NCBI RefSeq assembly: GCF_010894405.1
Contig: NZ_JAAIYA010000021.1
Span: forward strand, 124,001-188,000
Direction of reading: 5' to 3'
DNA: 64,000 nucleotides
Origin: Pyxidicoccus caerfyrddinensis
GTDB lineage: Bacteria > Myxococcota > Myxococcia > Myxococcales > Myxococcaceae
The notes under the pieces: model-generated
Databases searched by the model: none
What the model saw: the letters and a program-made list of their open reading frames with translations, nothing else
Told to the model about the DNA's origin: nothing
Translations under genes and position numbers: made by a program
In this document: piece by piece, positions 34,565 to 41,576 of the stretch
Position numbering within the stretch: position 1 is the first letter of the stretch
Layout of the letters: each line of letters starts with the position of its first letter

Positions 34565-35364
34565 ACGCCGCTTCCACTTCGACGTCCTCCTTCTCCACCG
34601 GCAAGCCGCGCCTGCGCATCGGCCAGCTCGCCATCGACCAGCTCACCTTCGAGGAGGCCATCCGCGAGATTGGCCGCCTGGTGGACTTGCACCAGGGGGG
34701 CTACGTCTTCACGGCCAACGTGGACCACGTGGTGCTGGCCGAGGACAACGCGGAGTTCCGCGAGGCGTACTCGCGCGCCACGATTTCGGTGGTGGATGGG
34801 ATGCCCATTGTCTGGGCGTCCAAGGCGATGGACGTGTCGCTGCCGGAGCGGATCGCGGGCTCGGACCTCATCCTGCCGCTGATGCAGGCGGGTTCAGAGC
34901 GCAAGTGGCGCGTGTACCTGATGGGCGCGGGCCCGGGCGTGGCGGAGAAGGTGGCGAACACCGTCCGCGAGAAGTACGGGATTGAGGTCGTGGGCTGGGA
35001 CTCGCCCATGGTGAAGCTGGACGCGGGCGACGCGCAGAACGACCCGATTGTGGCGAAGATTCGCGAGAAGGACCCGCACCTGCTCTTCGTGGCGCTGGGG
35101 AGCCCGAAGCAGGAGGTGTGGATTTCGCAGGTGGCGCACAAGCTGGGGCCCACCGTGGCGATTGGCGTGGGCGCGGGGTTCGACTTCATCGCCGGCACCG
35201 CGAAGCGCGCGCCGCAGTGGATTGCGAAGGCGGGGTTCGAGTGGCTGTACCGACTGGCGAATGAGCCGAAGCGGCTGTGGCGGCGGTACATCCTGAATGA
35301 CTCGCGCTTCGCCACGATTCTGCTGCGTGAGTTCTGGCAGCGGACGGGTGGGAAGGCGGAGTAG
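34561..35364 (+). CDS. epsA: EpsA, WecG/TagA/CpsF-family glycosyltransferase
   Basis: This 267-residue GT26 enzyme adds an N-acetylmannosamine-like sugar to lipid-linked intermediates in related systems. It shows the catalytic-region residues in FTANVDHVVLA and VVDGMPIVWAS, the Rossmann loop VYLMGAGPGVAEKV, VALGSPKQEVWI, GVGAGFDFIAGTAKRAPQW and the C-terminal EWLYRLANEPKRLWRRY that membrane-anchors family members. It is the last eps gene here; an immunity gene converges on it 13 bases downstream. Confidence 0.93.
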   Translation: MNAASTSTSSFSTGKPRLRIGQLAIDQLTFEEAIREIGRLVDLHQGGYVFTANVDHVVLAEDNAEFREAYSRATISVVDGMPIVWASKAMDVSLPERIAGSDLILPLMQAGSERKWRVYLMGAGPGVAEKVANTVREKYGIEVVGWDSPMVKLDAGDAQNDPIVAKIREKDPHLLFVALGSPKQEVWISQVAHKLGPTVAIGVGAGFDFIAGTAKRAPQWIAKAGFEWLYRLANEPKRLWRRYILNDSRFATILLREFWQRTGGKAE

Positions 35365-35377
35365 CGCCGGGAGAGGG

Positions 35378-35944
35378 CTACACCTCCGTGAACTTCACGC
35401 CCGTGGCCTTGATGCGCTCCAGGGAGGTCTTGAGGTCCTCGGAGATGATGAGTGCTCCCGTCCAGCCCTCGGGCCGGAGCACCCTGACATCACCCGCCTT
35501 CGCCTTGTCGATTCGCAGGCCGCGCACAGAGGCGTACTGCCCGACCTTCTCGGGCACTCCGTCCTCAGGCGTCCAGCGCTGAATCCGGGACGCCTGCTCA
35601 TCGATGCAGCGGATGAGGCGGGTGGCCACCAGAAGCAGGTACTGGTCTGGATGTCCCTCGATGTCCACGGGGATGAGTTGTACGTCGTTGGAGGCCAGCT
35701 CCGAGAAGAGCGTCGCCACGCGGACATGGACGACGGGGATGCGCAGCCCCGCCTCGGTGAAGTCCAGGGGGCGTCCCGGTTCTTCAATGGGGATGCGCAG
35801 CCGCCCCTTCACGTGGACCGGAGTCCCCTGCCTGAACCTGTCAGGGTCCTTCACCTCGCGGCCCCTGCTGTCGGTAGGCGCGTCCAGGTGCCAGCGCCCG
35901 GGGACCTGGACGTCATCGTGTAGCTCGAAGAAGCGCCGGGACAT
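35378..35944 (-). CDS. Imm11-type (DUF1629) immunity protein, copy 1
   Basis: The 188-residue cytoplasmic immunity protein is encoded nine bases after the lipoprotein toxin at 35954-37306. It shares an aligned pattern with the protein at 59948-60514: RWHLDAP near the start, LDFTEAGLRIPVVHVRV, DVQLIPVDIEGHPDQYLLLVATRLIRCIDEQ, WTPEDGVPEKVGQY, and a C-terminal ALIISEDLKTSLERIKATGVKF. Paired position after a SitA-like toxin defines its role: it should block the cognate C-terminal nuclease. No signal peptide is present, so it protects from inside the cell. Confidence 0.82.
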   Translation of the reverse strand: MSRRFFELHDDVQVPGRWHLDAPTDSRGREVKDPDRFRQGTPVHVKGRLRIPIEEPGRPLDFTEAGLRIPVVHVRVATLFSELASNDVQLIPVDIEGHPDQYLLLVATRLIRCIDEQASRIQRWTPEDGVPEKVGQYASVRGLRIDKAKAGDVRVLRPEGWTGALIISEDLKTSLERIKATGVKFTEV

Positions 35945-35953
35945 GGACGAAAC

Positions 35954-37306
35954 CTACGGGGTTGCCCCGTGGGTGACGAGCAGGTTCAGCTCTGTTCCGG
36001 GAGTGGTCACCTCCCTGGCCAGGCGCTTGAGTGCAGCCTCCAGGAAGGCACGACACTCCCTGACCCTTCGGCAGTGGGCCGTTGCCGCATCCAGCTCCTC
36101 GAAGACCAGCTCGTGGTACCGCTGGGGGTGAGGCCCCAGGTGTCCCTCGACGGGCACGACGTTCTCGGGGTCCTTCAGCTCCATCCCCGCCTTCCTGAAG
36201 ATCTTCTGGAACCTCGGCGTCCAGGGGCCGCCGCGCGCGGTGGAGACGCTGTTCTTGTTGGTGGCGAGGTGATGATCGTGGGTGCGGCGACTCTTCGTCC
36301 CTCGGATCGACATCGCGACCGCGTTGGGAGCGAGCGCGATGGTGAAGCCCTCGGCCGTCATCGCCACCGACTCCACGCCTCCGATGGCCACATACGAGTA
36401 GCCCGCCTGGGCCTCCACCATGAGGGCCGCCTGGGCGGAGCCGGGCAGTCCGGAGGCCTTCACCGCCAGTCCCGCCGTGTTCCCGATGGCAGCGGTGGTC
36501 AACATGATGAAGACGCGCGCCGCGCTCTCCCCCAGCACCGCGCCATACTCCTCACCGACTTCACTGAGCTGCTCGAAGGAAGTAGCACGGTCCACCTTCC
36601 GCACCAGCGATACCCACCCATCCAGCAGACGCCACACGGTGTCCACGCCCAGGTAGGCGATGGCGGTGGCCGTCAGGAGCGCCGCCAGTCCTTTGCTCAC
36701 CGGCTCAGGGAGTGCCCAGAGGAGCATGTACATCGTGACAGAGGCCGTGACGGTGGCGAGGAGTGCCTCGGGATTCGCCACGGCCTTCAGGGCATCCGCT
36801 GTCTCCTGCCACACCGAGTCCATGGCAATGGCCATGGCGAGTGCGTACTTGCCGTCGCTCGCCAGCAGGGGCCCCTCATCCAGCAAGCGCAGGCAGTCTC
36901 CGGGCTGCTCCCTGCGTTCGCACCATCGGCCATAGTCACGTGTCAGCTCATCATCCGCATACGACTCCAGCAGGCGCGGGCCGTCCGCACCCGCGTCCTC
37001 ACTCAGGGGGATGAGACGATGACCGCGTCCCTCATACCAGTACACGCCACCACGTCTGGGAACGCCGAAGAGAGCTCGGGCCTCGCGTAGTGGGTTGGAG
37101 AAGGGCCGCACGTCTCGAGCGAGATCCACCATGACCTCCTGGAACTCGGCGTCATCGACTTCGGCCTCCTCCTGCGCAGTGCCTTCTTCCTCGCGTGGGG
37201 TGACGAGCGTGACGTCATGGTCCATTTGGAGGCGCACGAGTCGGGCCGTCGAACAGCCCGTCCCAACGAACAGCAGGAACAGTGGCACTGCCCAACGTCG
37301 CGTCAT
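35954..37306 (-). CDS. SitA-like lipoprotein toxin with C-terminal AHH nuclease domain, copy 1
   Basis: The 450-residue lipoprotein starts at ATG 37306 after AGAGG. The signal peptide ends in a lipobox with Cys18 (LFLLFVGTGCS). The middle contains a hydrophobic helical hairpin (VTASVTMYMLLWALPEPVSKGLAALLTATAIAYL), which may help membrane passage. The C-terminal ~110 residues form an AHH/HNH-type nuclease: HDHHLATNKN, GGPWTPRFQKIFRKAGM and HLGPHPQRYHELVFEEL. In myxobacteria, SitA lipoproteins pass between kin by TraA/B outer-membrane exchange and kill cells lacking the immunity protein. That delivery route is inferred from the architecture. A second pair lies at 59948-61840. Confidence 0.82.
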   Translation of the reverse strand: MTRRWAVPLFLLFVGTGCSTARLVRLQMDHDVTLVTPREEEGTAQEEAEVDDAEFQEVMVDLARDVRPFSNPLREARALFGVPRRGGVYWYEGRGHRLIPLSEDAGADGPRLLESYADDELTRDYGRWCERREQPGDCLRLLDEGPLLASDGKYALAMAIAMDSVWQETADALKAVANPEALLATVTASVTMYMLLWALPEPVSKGLAALLTATAIAYLGVDTVWRLLDGWVSLVRKVDRATSFEQLSEVGEEYGAVLGESAARVFIMLTTAAIGNTAGLAVKASGLPGSAQAALMVEAQAGYSYVAIGGVESVAMTAEGFTIALAPNAVAMSIRGTKSRRTHDHHLATNKNSVSTARGGPWTPRFQKIFRKAGMELKDPENVVPVEGHLGPHPQRYHELVFEELDAATAHCRRVRECRAFLEAALKRLAREVTTPGTELNLLVTHGATP

Positions 37307-37418
37307 CGGCGTTACCTCTGCGGGCGCTCGCAATTGTCTCCGCACTGCGTAGACAATGGTCGTGGATGCGGTCCACGCAGCACAATCGTGGATTGCCGCT
37401 GGCGGACCCATCCGACAC

Positions 37419-37907
37419 ATGCCTCGCGAGCCCCCCATCGTCCTGCCCGTCACCCTGCCGTTGCTCGGGCACGCCAACCCGTGGGCACTGCTGCTCGCGA
37501 AGGAGGAGGGCCACTCCCTCTCCTCCGCCTCGCTCCTCTCCGAACGCTACGCCCTGAAGAGTGACGAGAAGCCCTTCGTGCGGGAGCTGCTCAGCCGCAA
37601 GCGGAACATGTGGGTCTTCCGCTGTGACCAGCGCCGCTTCGCGGGAGACTTCGTCGTGGTGGACATGTCGGAGCCACGCCCCGCGCGGCGTTGGGTCGTC
37701 GTTCTCGACCTCAAGCTGGGTGCTCCGCTCGTGCTCGGCGGGGGTGGGGCCGGCATTCAGCTCACCCAGGCACAGCAGGCCGTGGACGCCCTCGCCGCAC
37801 GTCAGGGCGTCATCGCCCCGGGCACACCGTACGAGCTGGCCACGGGCGACAAGGCCGCCATCCTCGCCTTCCTGCGCGCGGGACGGCACCAGCGGCGTCC
37901 CGAGTAG
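37419..37907 (+). CDS. Hypothetical protein, weak nuclease-fold resemblance
   Basis: The 162-residue cytoplasmic protein (ATG 37419, start uncertain) belongs to no family I recognise. The middle reads RCDQRRFAGDFVVVDMS, then RRWVVVLDLKLGAPL, with acidic residues on one strand and D-x-K on the next, an arrangement seen in PD-(D/E)XK nucleases. The C-terminal half has a helix with repeated alanine and glutamine. It is divergent from the toxin gene with 112 bases between them, so it may share the regulatory region. The nuclease suggestion is weak. Confidence 0.6.
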   Translation: MPREPPIVLPVTLPLLGHANPWALLLAKEEGHSLSSASLLSERYALKSDEKPFVRELLSRKRNMWVFRCDQRRFAGDFVVVDMSEPRPARRWVVVLDLKLGAPLVLGGGGAGIQLTQAQQAVDALAARQGVIAPGTPYELATGDKAAILAFLRAGRHQRRPE

Positions 37908-37966
37908 CCCCACTCCCCTGGCCCGGAGCCACTCAGCCCGGGTGCTATCCTGGGCACCTCGAAGCC

Positions 37967-38695
37967 ATGTCCCAGGAGCCCTCCAGCCCGCCGGTGAAGG
38001 CGCCACACGACGACGACTTCGCCGTGTCCCTGCCCCGGCTCATCCTCATCCGCCTGTGGTCCATGGTCCTCGAGCTGCTCACGCGGCTCGGGGACCTCGC
38101 GGTGCTGATATGGCGGCCCCGGCTGCTCGGGCCCTACCTGGGACTGTGGCTGCGTGAAGCCCTCGTGTCCCCCTACCGGCTGCGCCGCTCCTTCGAGCTC
38201 ACGCGTCTGCTCCAGGCCAGCGGGCAGACCTTCAACGAATTGATGTACGGCGAGACGCCCGTGCACACCGCGCTGTGGCTCTTCCGCAAGGCCGGGCTCG
38301 GGAAGGACGGGCACCTGGTGGACCTGGGCGCGGGGCGCGGGCGCACGCTGCTCGCCGCGCGGTGGCTGGGTGCTCAGGCTCGCGGCGTGGAGCTGCTCCC
38401 GGGCCATGTCGCCATTGCCGCCGGGCCGCTGCAACGCGCGGGCGCACAGCTCGTCGTCGGTGACGCGACGCTCGCGGACCTCACGGATGCCACCCACGTC
38501 TTCACCAACTGGACGGCGCTCACCCCGGAGACGCGCGCCCGGCTCGTGGAGCGCTTCCGCACCTGTCGTCCCGGCACACGCATCCTCACCGTGACGCGAC
38601 CGGTGGAGGCCCAAGGATTCACCGTCCTCTCCCAGCACCGGCTGCTCTTCACCTGGGGCCTCGAGCACGTGTGGATTCACGAGTACCGCGGCTGA
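37967..38695 (+). CDS. Class I SAM-dependent methyltransferase
   Basis: The 242-residue protein has an N-terminal helical and partly hydrophobic extension of ~110 residues (LRLW-like helices around 25-60). A Rossmann methyltransferase domain follows: motif I VDLGAGRGRTLLAA, the acidic strand ARGVELLPGHVAIA, the motif II region AQLVVGDATLADL, and TNWTALTPETRARLVERF. Substrate is unknown. ATG 37967 is preceded by GCTATCCT, a plausible -10, 15-20 bases upstream. Confidence 0.82.
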   Translation: MSQEPSSPPVKAPHDDDFAVSLPRLILIRLWSMVLELLTRLGDLAVLIWRPRLLGPYLGLWLREALVSPYRLRRSFELTRLLQASGQTFNELMYGETPVHTALWLFRKAGLGKDGHLVDLGAGRGRTLLAARWLGAQARGVELLPGHVAIAAGPLQRAGAQLVVGDATLADLTDATHVFTNWTALTPETRARLVERFRTCRPGTRILTVTRPVEAQGFTVLSQHRLLFTWGLEHVWIHEYRG

Positions 38696-38767
38696 GCCTC
38701 CACGGGTGTTGCAGTCCGCCGCGAGTGGTGACTACATCGGGACGACTTTCGCAGACGGGGGCACTGC

Positions 38768-39349
38768 GTGGGCTACGGCTTCATGGTGTGGTCGGTGGAC
38801 ACGAACAAGCTGCGGCAGGCGGCCGGCTCGAAGGACGAGAAGCTCCGCCGCATGATTGGCGGACGCTTCAAGCGCGACCTCGCCAGTCTGGATGAGCTGT
38901 TCGAGCACTCCATCGCCTCCGGCGGACCCAACACGTACGAAGCCCTGCGGCAGATCATCGACGGCACCGTGCCGGACGGCGCTCGCGGCGGCATCTACTT
39001 CTACGCCTTCAAGCTCCTCGTCGAGCACTTCGGACGCTTCCTCGACAACGGCGCCGTGTACCCGTGGAGCTCGCCCGACTTCGCCCCCGTCAACGCCGTG
39101 CTGAAGAAGCTGGGCGTGCCCTTCGAGCTGGACTCGCTCCACGGCTCCAGCCTCCCCGTCAAGCTCCCCTACCCGGACGACTTCCCCCTCACCGGCTGGG
39201 TCGACGAGGCCGAGGTGAAGAAGGTGGCCGCCGCCTTCGAGGGCGCGAAGACGCCGAAGGGCGAGGAGGCCGCTATCGTGGAGTGCGTCCGGGGCTGGTT
39301 CCGGGACGCGGCGGCCCAGGGGCGTGGGCTCGTCAGCTACTATCACTGA
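38768..39349 (+). CDS. Conserved hypothetical protein (DUF7691-like)
   Basis: The 193-residue soluble protein begins MGYGFMVWSVDTNKLRQAAGS at GTG 38768. Blocks such as RRMIGGRFKRDLASLDELFEH, GPNTYEALRQIIDGTVP, GGIYFYAFKLLVEHFGR and LPYPDDFPLTGWVDEAEV recall a family I remember as DUF7691, common in actinobacteria and myxobacteria. No catalytic motif or function is known to me. The family label is from memory and unverified. Confidence 0.7.
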   Translation: MGYGFMVWSVDTNKLRQAAGSKDEKLRRMIGGRFKRDLASLDELFEHSIASGGPNTYEALRQIIDGTVPDGARGGIYFYAFKLLVEHFGRFLDNGAVYPWSSPDFAPVNAVLKKLGVPFELDSLHGSSLPVKLPYPDDFPLTGWVDEAEVKKVAAAFEGAKTPKGEEAAIVECVRGWFRDAAAQGRGLVSYYH

Positions 39350-39409
39350 GTCACGCAGGACTTCCGGGCCCGCGGCACCGTGGGCCCGAGACAACCAGGA
39401 GCAGGACAG

Positions 39410-39688
39410 ATGAAGGCATGGATGGCTGTGGCGGCGCTGGCGGTGGTTCCCCTCGTCGGGTGCGGTTCCTCGCGCGAGCTGAACAAGGCCCGCATCGAGG
39501 CGAACACGGCGCGCAAGGACGCGGACTCGCTGCGCGCGGAGAACAAGGCGCTCAAGGACAAGGTCACCGAGCTGGAGGGTGAGGTCGCCTCCGTGACGAA
39601 GGAGCGCGACGAGCTGAAGGTCGCCGCCGAGGAGGCCGCCACGCCCGCTGCCGTGCCGGCCTCGGGCAAGAAGCGCGGGAAGAAGTAG
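39410..39688 (+). CDS. Small coiled-coil lipoprotein
   Basis: The 92-residue lipoprotein has a signal peptide with lipobox LVVPLVGC; a lipidated cysteine follows at about residue 18. A single heptad-patterned helix covers residues ~22-70 (LNKARIEANTARKDADSLRAENKALKDKVTELEGEV), ending in an Ala/Pro linker and a lysine-rich tail, GKKRGKK. The design resembles Lpp-type or outer-membrane tethering lipoproteins; the basic tail could touch peptidoglycan or DNA. AGGA lies seven bases before ATG 39410. Confidence 0.8.
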   Translation: MKAWMAVAALAVVPLVGCGSSRELNKARIEANTARKDADSLRAENKALKDKVTELEGEVASVTKERDELKVAAEEAATPAAVPASGKKRGKK

Positions 39689-39707
39689 GCGCGAGGAAGC
39701 CCAGGGA

Positions 39708-40169
39708 ATGAGCGGGACACAGCGCACCACCGCGGTCCACGTGCACGACGGCTGTGACGTGTACGTGGGCCGGGCCTTCCGCGCCTACGCGAAGCCGAGC
39801 CCCATCAACCCGGTGCCCGGCCGCTTCGGCAATCCCTTCAAGCCCGGAGGCGTGCGCACTCCGGGCGCGATGTTCCGCACCTACTTCGCCCCGTGGCTCG
39901 CGGCGCTGCCGGAGGACGAACAGGCGCGCATCCGCGAGGAGGCCCTGCACCGCATGGGCCCCGACGAGGACGCCTTCGAGTCCTTCCGCTGGTACCTGGA
40001 ATTGCGCGCCCGGCACGACGCGGACTACCGCGCCGCCGTGCTGGGCCTGCGCGGCAAGCGCCTGGGCTGCTTCTGCAAGCCCGGCCCCTGCCACGCGGAC
40101 GTCCTCTCCGAGTGGGTGGACGCCCTCAGCGCGACGAGAGGACGAACTGGTTGCCGTCCGGGTCCTTGA
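39708..40169 (+). CDS. DUF4326-type protein
   Basis: The 153-residue protein contains the DUF4326 pattern: DVYVGRAFRAY near the N-terminus, NPVPGRFGNPFKPGG, a helical middle, and LRGKRLGCFCKPGPCHADVLSEW with clustered cysteines and a histidine that could bind a metal or nucleotide. Family members occur in phages and bacteria, with no settled function that I know. Its 3' end overlaps the convergent VOC gene by 44 bases, so the last ~15 residues are probably not conserved. Confidence 0.8.
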   Translation: MSGTQRTTAVHVHDGCDVYVGRAFRAYAKPSPINPVPGRFGNPFKPGGVRTPGAMFRTYFAPWLAALPEDEQARIREEALHRMGPDEDAFESFRWYLELRARHDADYRAAVLGLRGKRLGCFCKPGPCHADVLSEWVDALSATRGRTGCRPGP

Positions 40170-40491
40170 ACTTCAGGAAGGTACCCCAGGGCTGCTTCTG
40201 CGGTGGCCCGTCGAACTCCACCCCGCGCGCGCTCAGCGTCTCGTACGTCTTCATCGCGTCGTCGCACGCGAACGAGCCGTTGAAGAAGCTGCCGATGCGG
40301 TCCTCATGGCCCTCGGGCGTGAAGAGGACGACGCCCGTCTCGGCGCCGGGAATCTTCAGCTCGATCCAACGCTGCTTCTCGTTGAACCGCTGGTCCGTGG
40401 CCACCTTGAACCCGAGCTTCTCCGTGTAGAACGCGAGGGCCCGGTCCTGGTCGCTCACCGGGATGCTGACGAACTTCACCATCTTGATCAT
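40126..40491 (-). CDS. VOC/glyoxalase-superfamily protein
   Basis: The 121-residue single-domain VOC protein begins MIKMVKFVSIPVSDQDRALAFYTEKLGF and ends FLKFKDPDGNQFVLSSR. Between lie WIELKIPG and the second beta-alpha-beta unit (FACDDAMKTYETLSARGVEF). The usual metal-ligand His/Glu positions are not all obvious, so it could be a binding or resistance protein rather than an enzyme. It is divergent from the helix-turn-helix gene at 40618, with the operator-like palindrome between them. Confidence 0.85.
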   Translation of the reverse strand: MIKMVKFVSIPVSDQDRALAFYTEKLGFKVATDQRFNEKQRWIELKIPGAETGVVLFTPEGHEDRIGSFFNGSFACDDAMKTYETLSARGVEFDGPPQKQPWGTFLKFKDPDGNQFVLSSR

Positions 40492-40575
40492 GTCCGCTGT
40501 CTCCGCGCGCACCACGCCCGGGCACGCGGAACGTCAGGTAGCGTGGATTGAGCGCCAGCGGAAGGCGCCGCGTAT

Positions 40576-40600
40576 GCACTATAGTGCGAGCAACTATAGC
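40576..40600 (+). promoter_or_regulatory. GCACTATAGTGC palindrome and second ACTATAG half-copy
   Basis: Positions 40576-40587 are a perfect 12-bp palindrome, GCACTATAGTGC. The core ACTATAG recurs at 40593-40599, about 1.5 helical turns on. The AT core contrasts with the GC-rich surroundings and could double as -10 sequence. It lies 30 bases before the small winged-helix gene and between it and the VOC gene, the normal place for an autoregulatory operator. Confidence 0.6.
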
Positions 40601-40617
40601 GATAGGGACTACAGCAC

Positions 40618-40920
40618 ATGAGCACCGTCCCCGTGGATGCCTATGTCCTCCAGACGCTGATGCCGGACCTGGTGGGGCATGACCGCTCGCCCTCGGCGTT
40701 CCTCGTGTACCTGCACCTGTGGCACCGCACGGCGGGTACGAGGGACAGGTCCGTCTCCGCGAGCCTCGCGCAGGTCGCCGAGGACACCGGTCTGTCCAAG
40801 AGCGCCGTGCAGGGCGCGCTGCGCCTGCTCAAGCAGCGCAGGCTCGTGAAGGCCGAGCGCGCCAGCCTCACCGCCGTGCCTGTCTACGAAGTCCTCCGGC
40901 CGTGGGTGCGCGGGAGGTAG
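40618..40920 (+). CDS. Small winged-helix DNA-binding protein
   Basis: The 100-residue protein is essentially one winged helix. The helix-turn-helix is SVSASLAQVAEDTGLSKSAV, with recognition helix GLSKSAVQGALRLLKQRRLV, followed by a wing (VKAERASLTAVPVYEVLRPW). The N-terminal YLHLWHRTAG helix is typical of replication-initiator or MarR/GntR-like domains. It probably binds the palindrome just upstream and represses itself and perhaps the VOC gene. AGGGA precedes ATG 40618. The upstream elements of the next gene begin four bases after its stop. Confidence 0.8.
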   Translation: MSTVPVDAYVLQTLMPDLVGHDRSPSAFLVYLHLWHRTAGTRDRSVSASLAQVAEDTGLSKSAVQGALRLLKQRRLVKAERASLTAVPVYEVLRPWVRGR

Positions 40921-40924
40921 TGAC

Positions 40925-40991
40925 CCGACACGCTTCCGACATGTCGGCGCGCGGCTCCCGACACGCCGCACACGCGCGCCCGACATGGCGG
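40925..40991 (+). promoter_or_regulatory. Phased CCGACAYG repeats, candidate activator sites, set 1
   Basis: CCGACA(C/T)G occurs at 40925, 40936, 40958 and 40980, giving steps of 11, 22 and 22 bp, so all lie on one face of the helix. The copy at 40936-40947 is the perfect palindrome CCGACATGTCGG, and 40980-40991 differs from it by one base. They lie 50-115 bp upstream of a sigma-54 promoter at 41041, where NtrC-type activators bind. Confidence 0.7.
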
Positions 40992-41040
40992 GACGGACGG
41001 AAGCACGCGGCGTCAGAGGAGAAAGCGCAGCGGCGGGTCA

Positions 41041-41056
41041 TGGCACACGCACTGCA
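41041..41056 (+). promoter_or_regulatory. Sigma-54 (-24/-12) promoter of the beta-sandwich protein gene
   Basis: TGGCACACGCACTGCA matches TGGCACG-N4-TTGCA, with the invariant GG and GC at the correct spacing. Only positions 7 and 12 deviate. Transcription would start near 41066, leaving a leader of about 65 bases before ATG 41132. Confidence 0.7.
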
Positions 41057-41131
41057 CAAGGGGAGGGCAGGCACGAACGGAGAGTCGCTGGCTCCGACGC
41101 GCCCCGCCCACCCACGCGAAGGAGTCGTGCC

Positions 41132-41515
41132 ATGCCGACCGTTTCCGTCCCCAAGCCCACGAACGAGCAGCCCTCGCCGCAGACGACCGAGAGCCTCAAG
41201 GCCACGCTCATGAACCAGACCTCGGGGGTCCTCACCCTCGTGAAGTCGGCCTCGGCCCTGACGTGGGTGCAGCCGCCGCCGGGCACCATCGCGGCCGGCC
41301 AGTCCGGGCAGTTCACCAGCCCGGGCGACTTCTCCAACGCCGCCAACGGCTACGTCGTCTACCAGGCGACGAACGGCGCGACGTTCACCCTCCAGTGGGC
41401 CATTCCCTCCGTGGGCAAGAACAGCATCACCTGGCAGGCCGACGGGGGTCTGTCCGCGCAGGAGAGCGGCTCGCTCGACGGCTGGAACGTGTCGGCCGCG
41501 TGGTTCATCTCCTGA
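41132..41515 (+). CDS. Aegerolysin-like beta-sandwich protein
   Basis: The 127-residue protein has no signal peptide. It is rich in beta strand, Ser, Thr and Gln. The run LTWVQPPPGTIAAGQSGQF, then ANGYVVYQATNGATFTLQWAIPSVGKNSITW, recalls the W-x-x-PP-x-I-x-PG and W-x-x-P-x-x-G-x-N pattern of aegerolysins and related small bacterial cytolysins that bind membrane lipids. The match is by eye and moderate. AAGGAG precedes ATG 41132. Expression is predicted to come from the sigma-54 promoter at 41041, with the activator encoded immediately downstream. Confidence 0.65.
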   Translation: MPTVSVPKPTNEQPSPQTTESLKATLMNQTSGVLTLVKSASALTWVQPPPGTIAAGQSGQFTSPGDFSNAANGYVVYQATNGATFTLQWAIPSVGKNSITWQADGGLSAQESGSLDGWNVSAAWFIS

Positions 41516-41576
41516 GCGCAACCGGGCCTGCTCGTGGTGCTGGAGTAGAGTGAGCCGACTGGCCCCGAGGCCCCCC

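Noticed and set aside
3250-35364. An epsE gene or the activator gene nla24/epsI within this eps locus
   Set aside because: No further glycosyltransferase or NtrC-type activator was found between epsZ and epsA; they may lie elsewhere or be absent.
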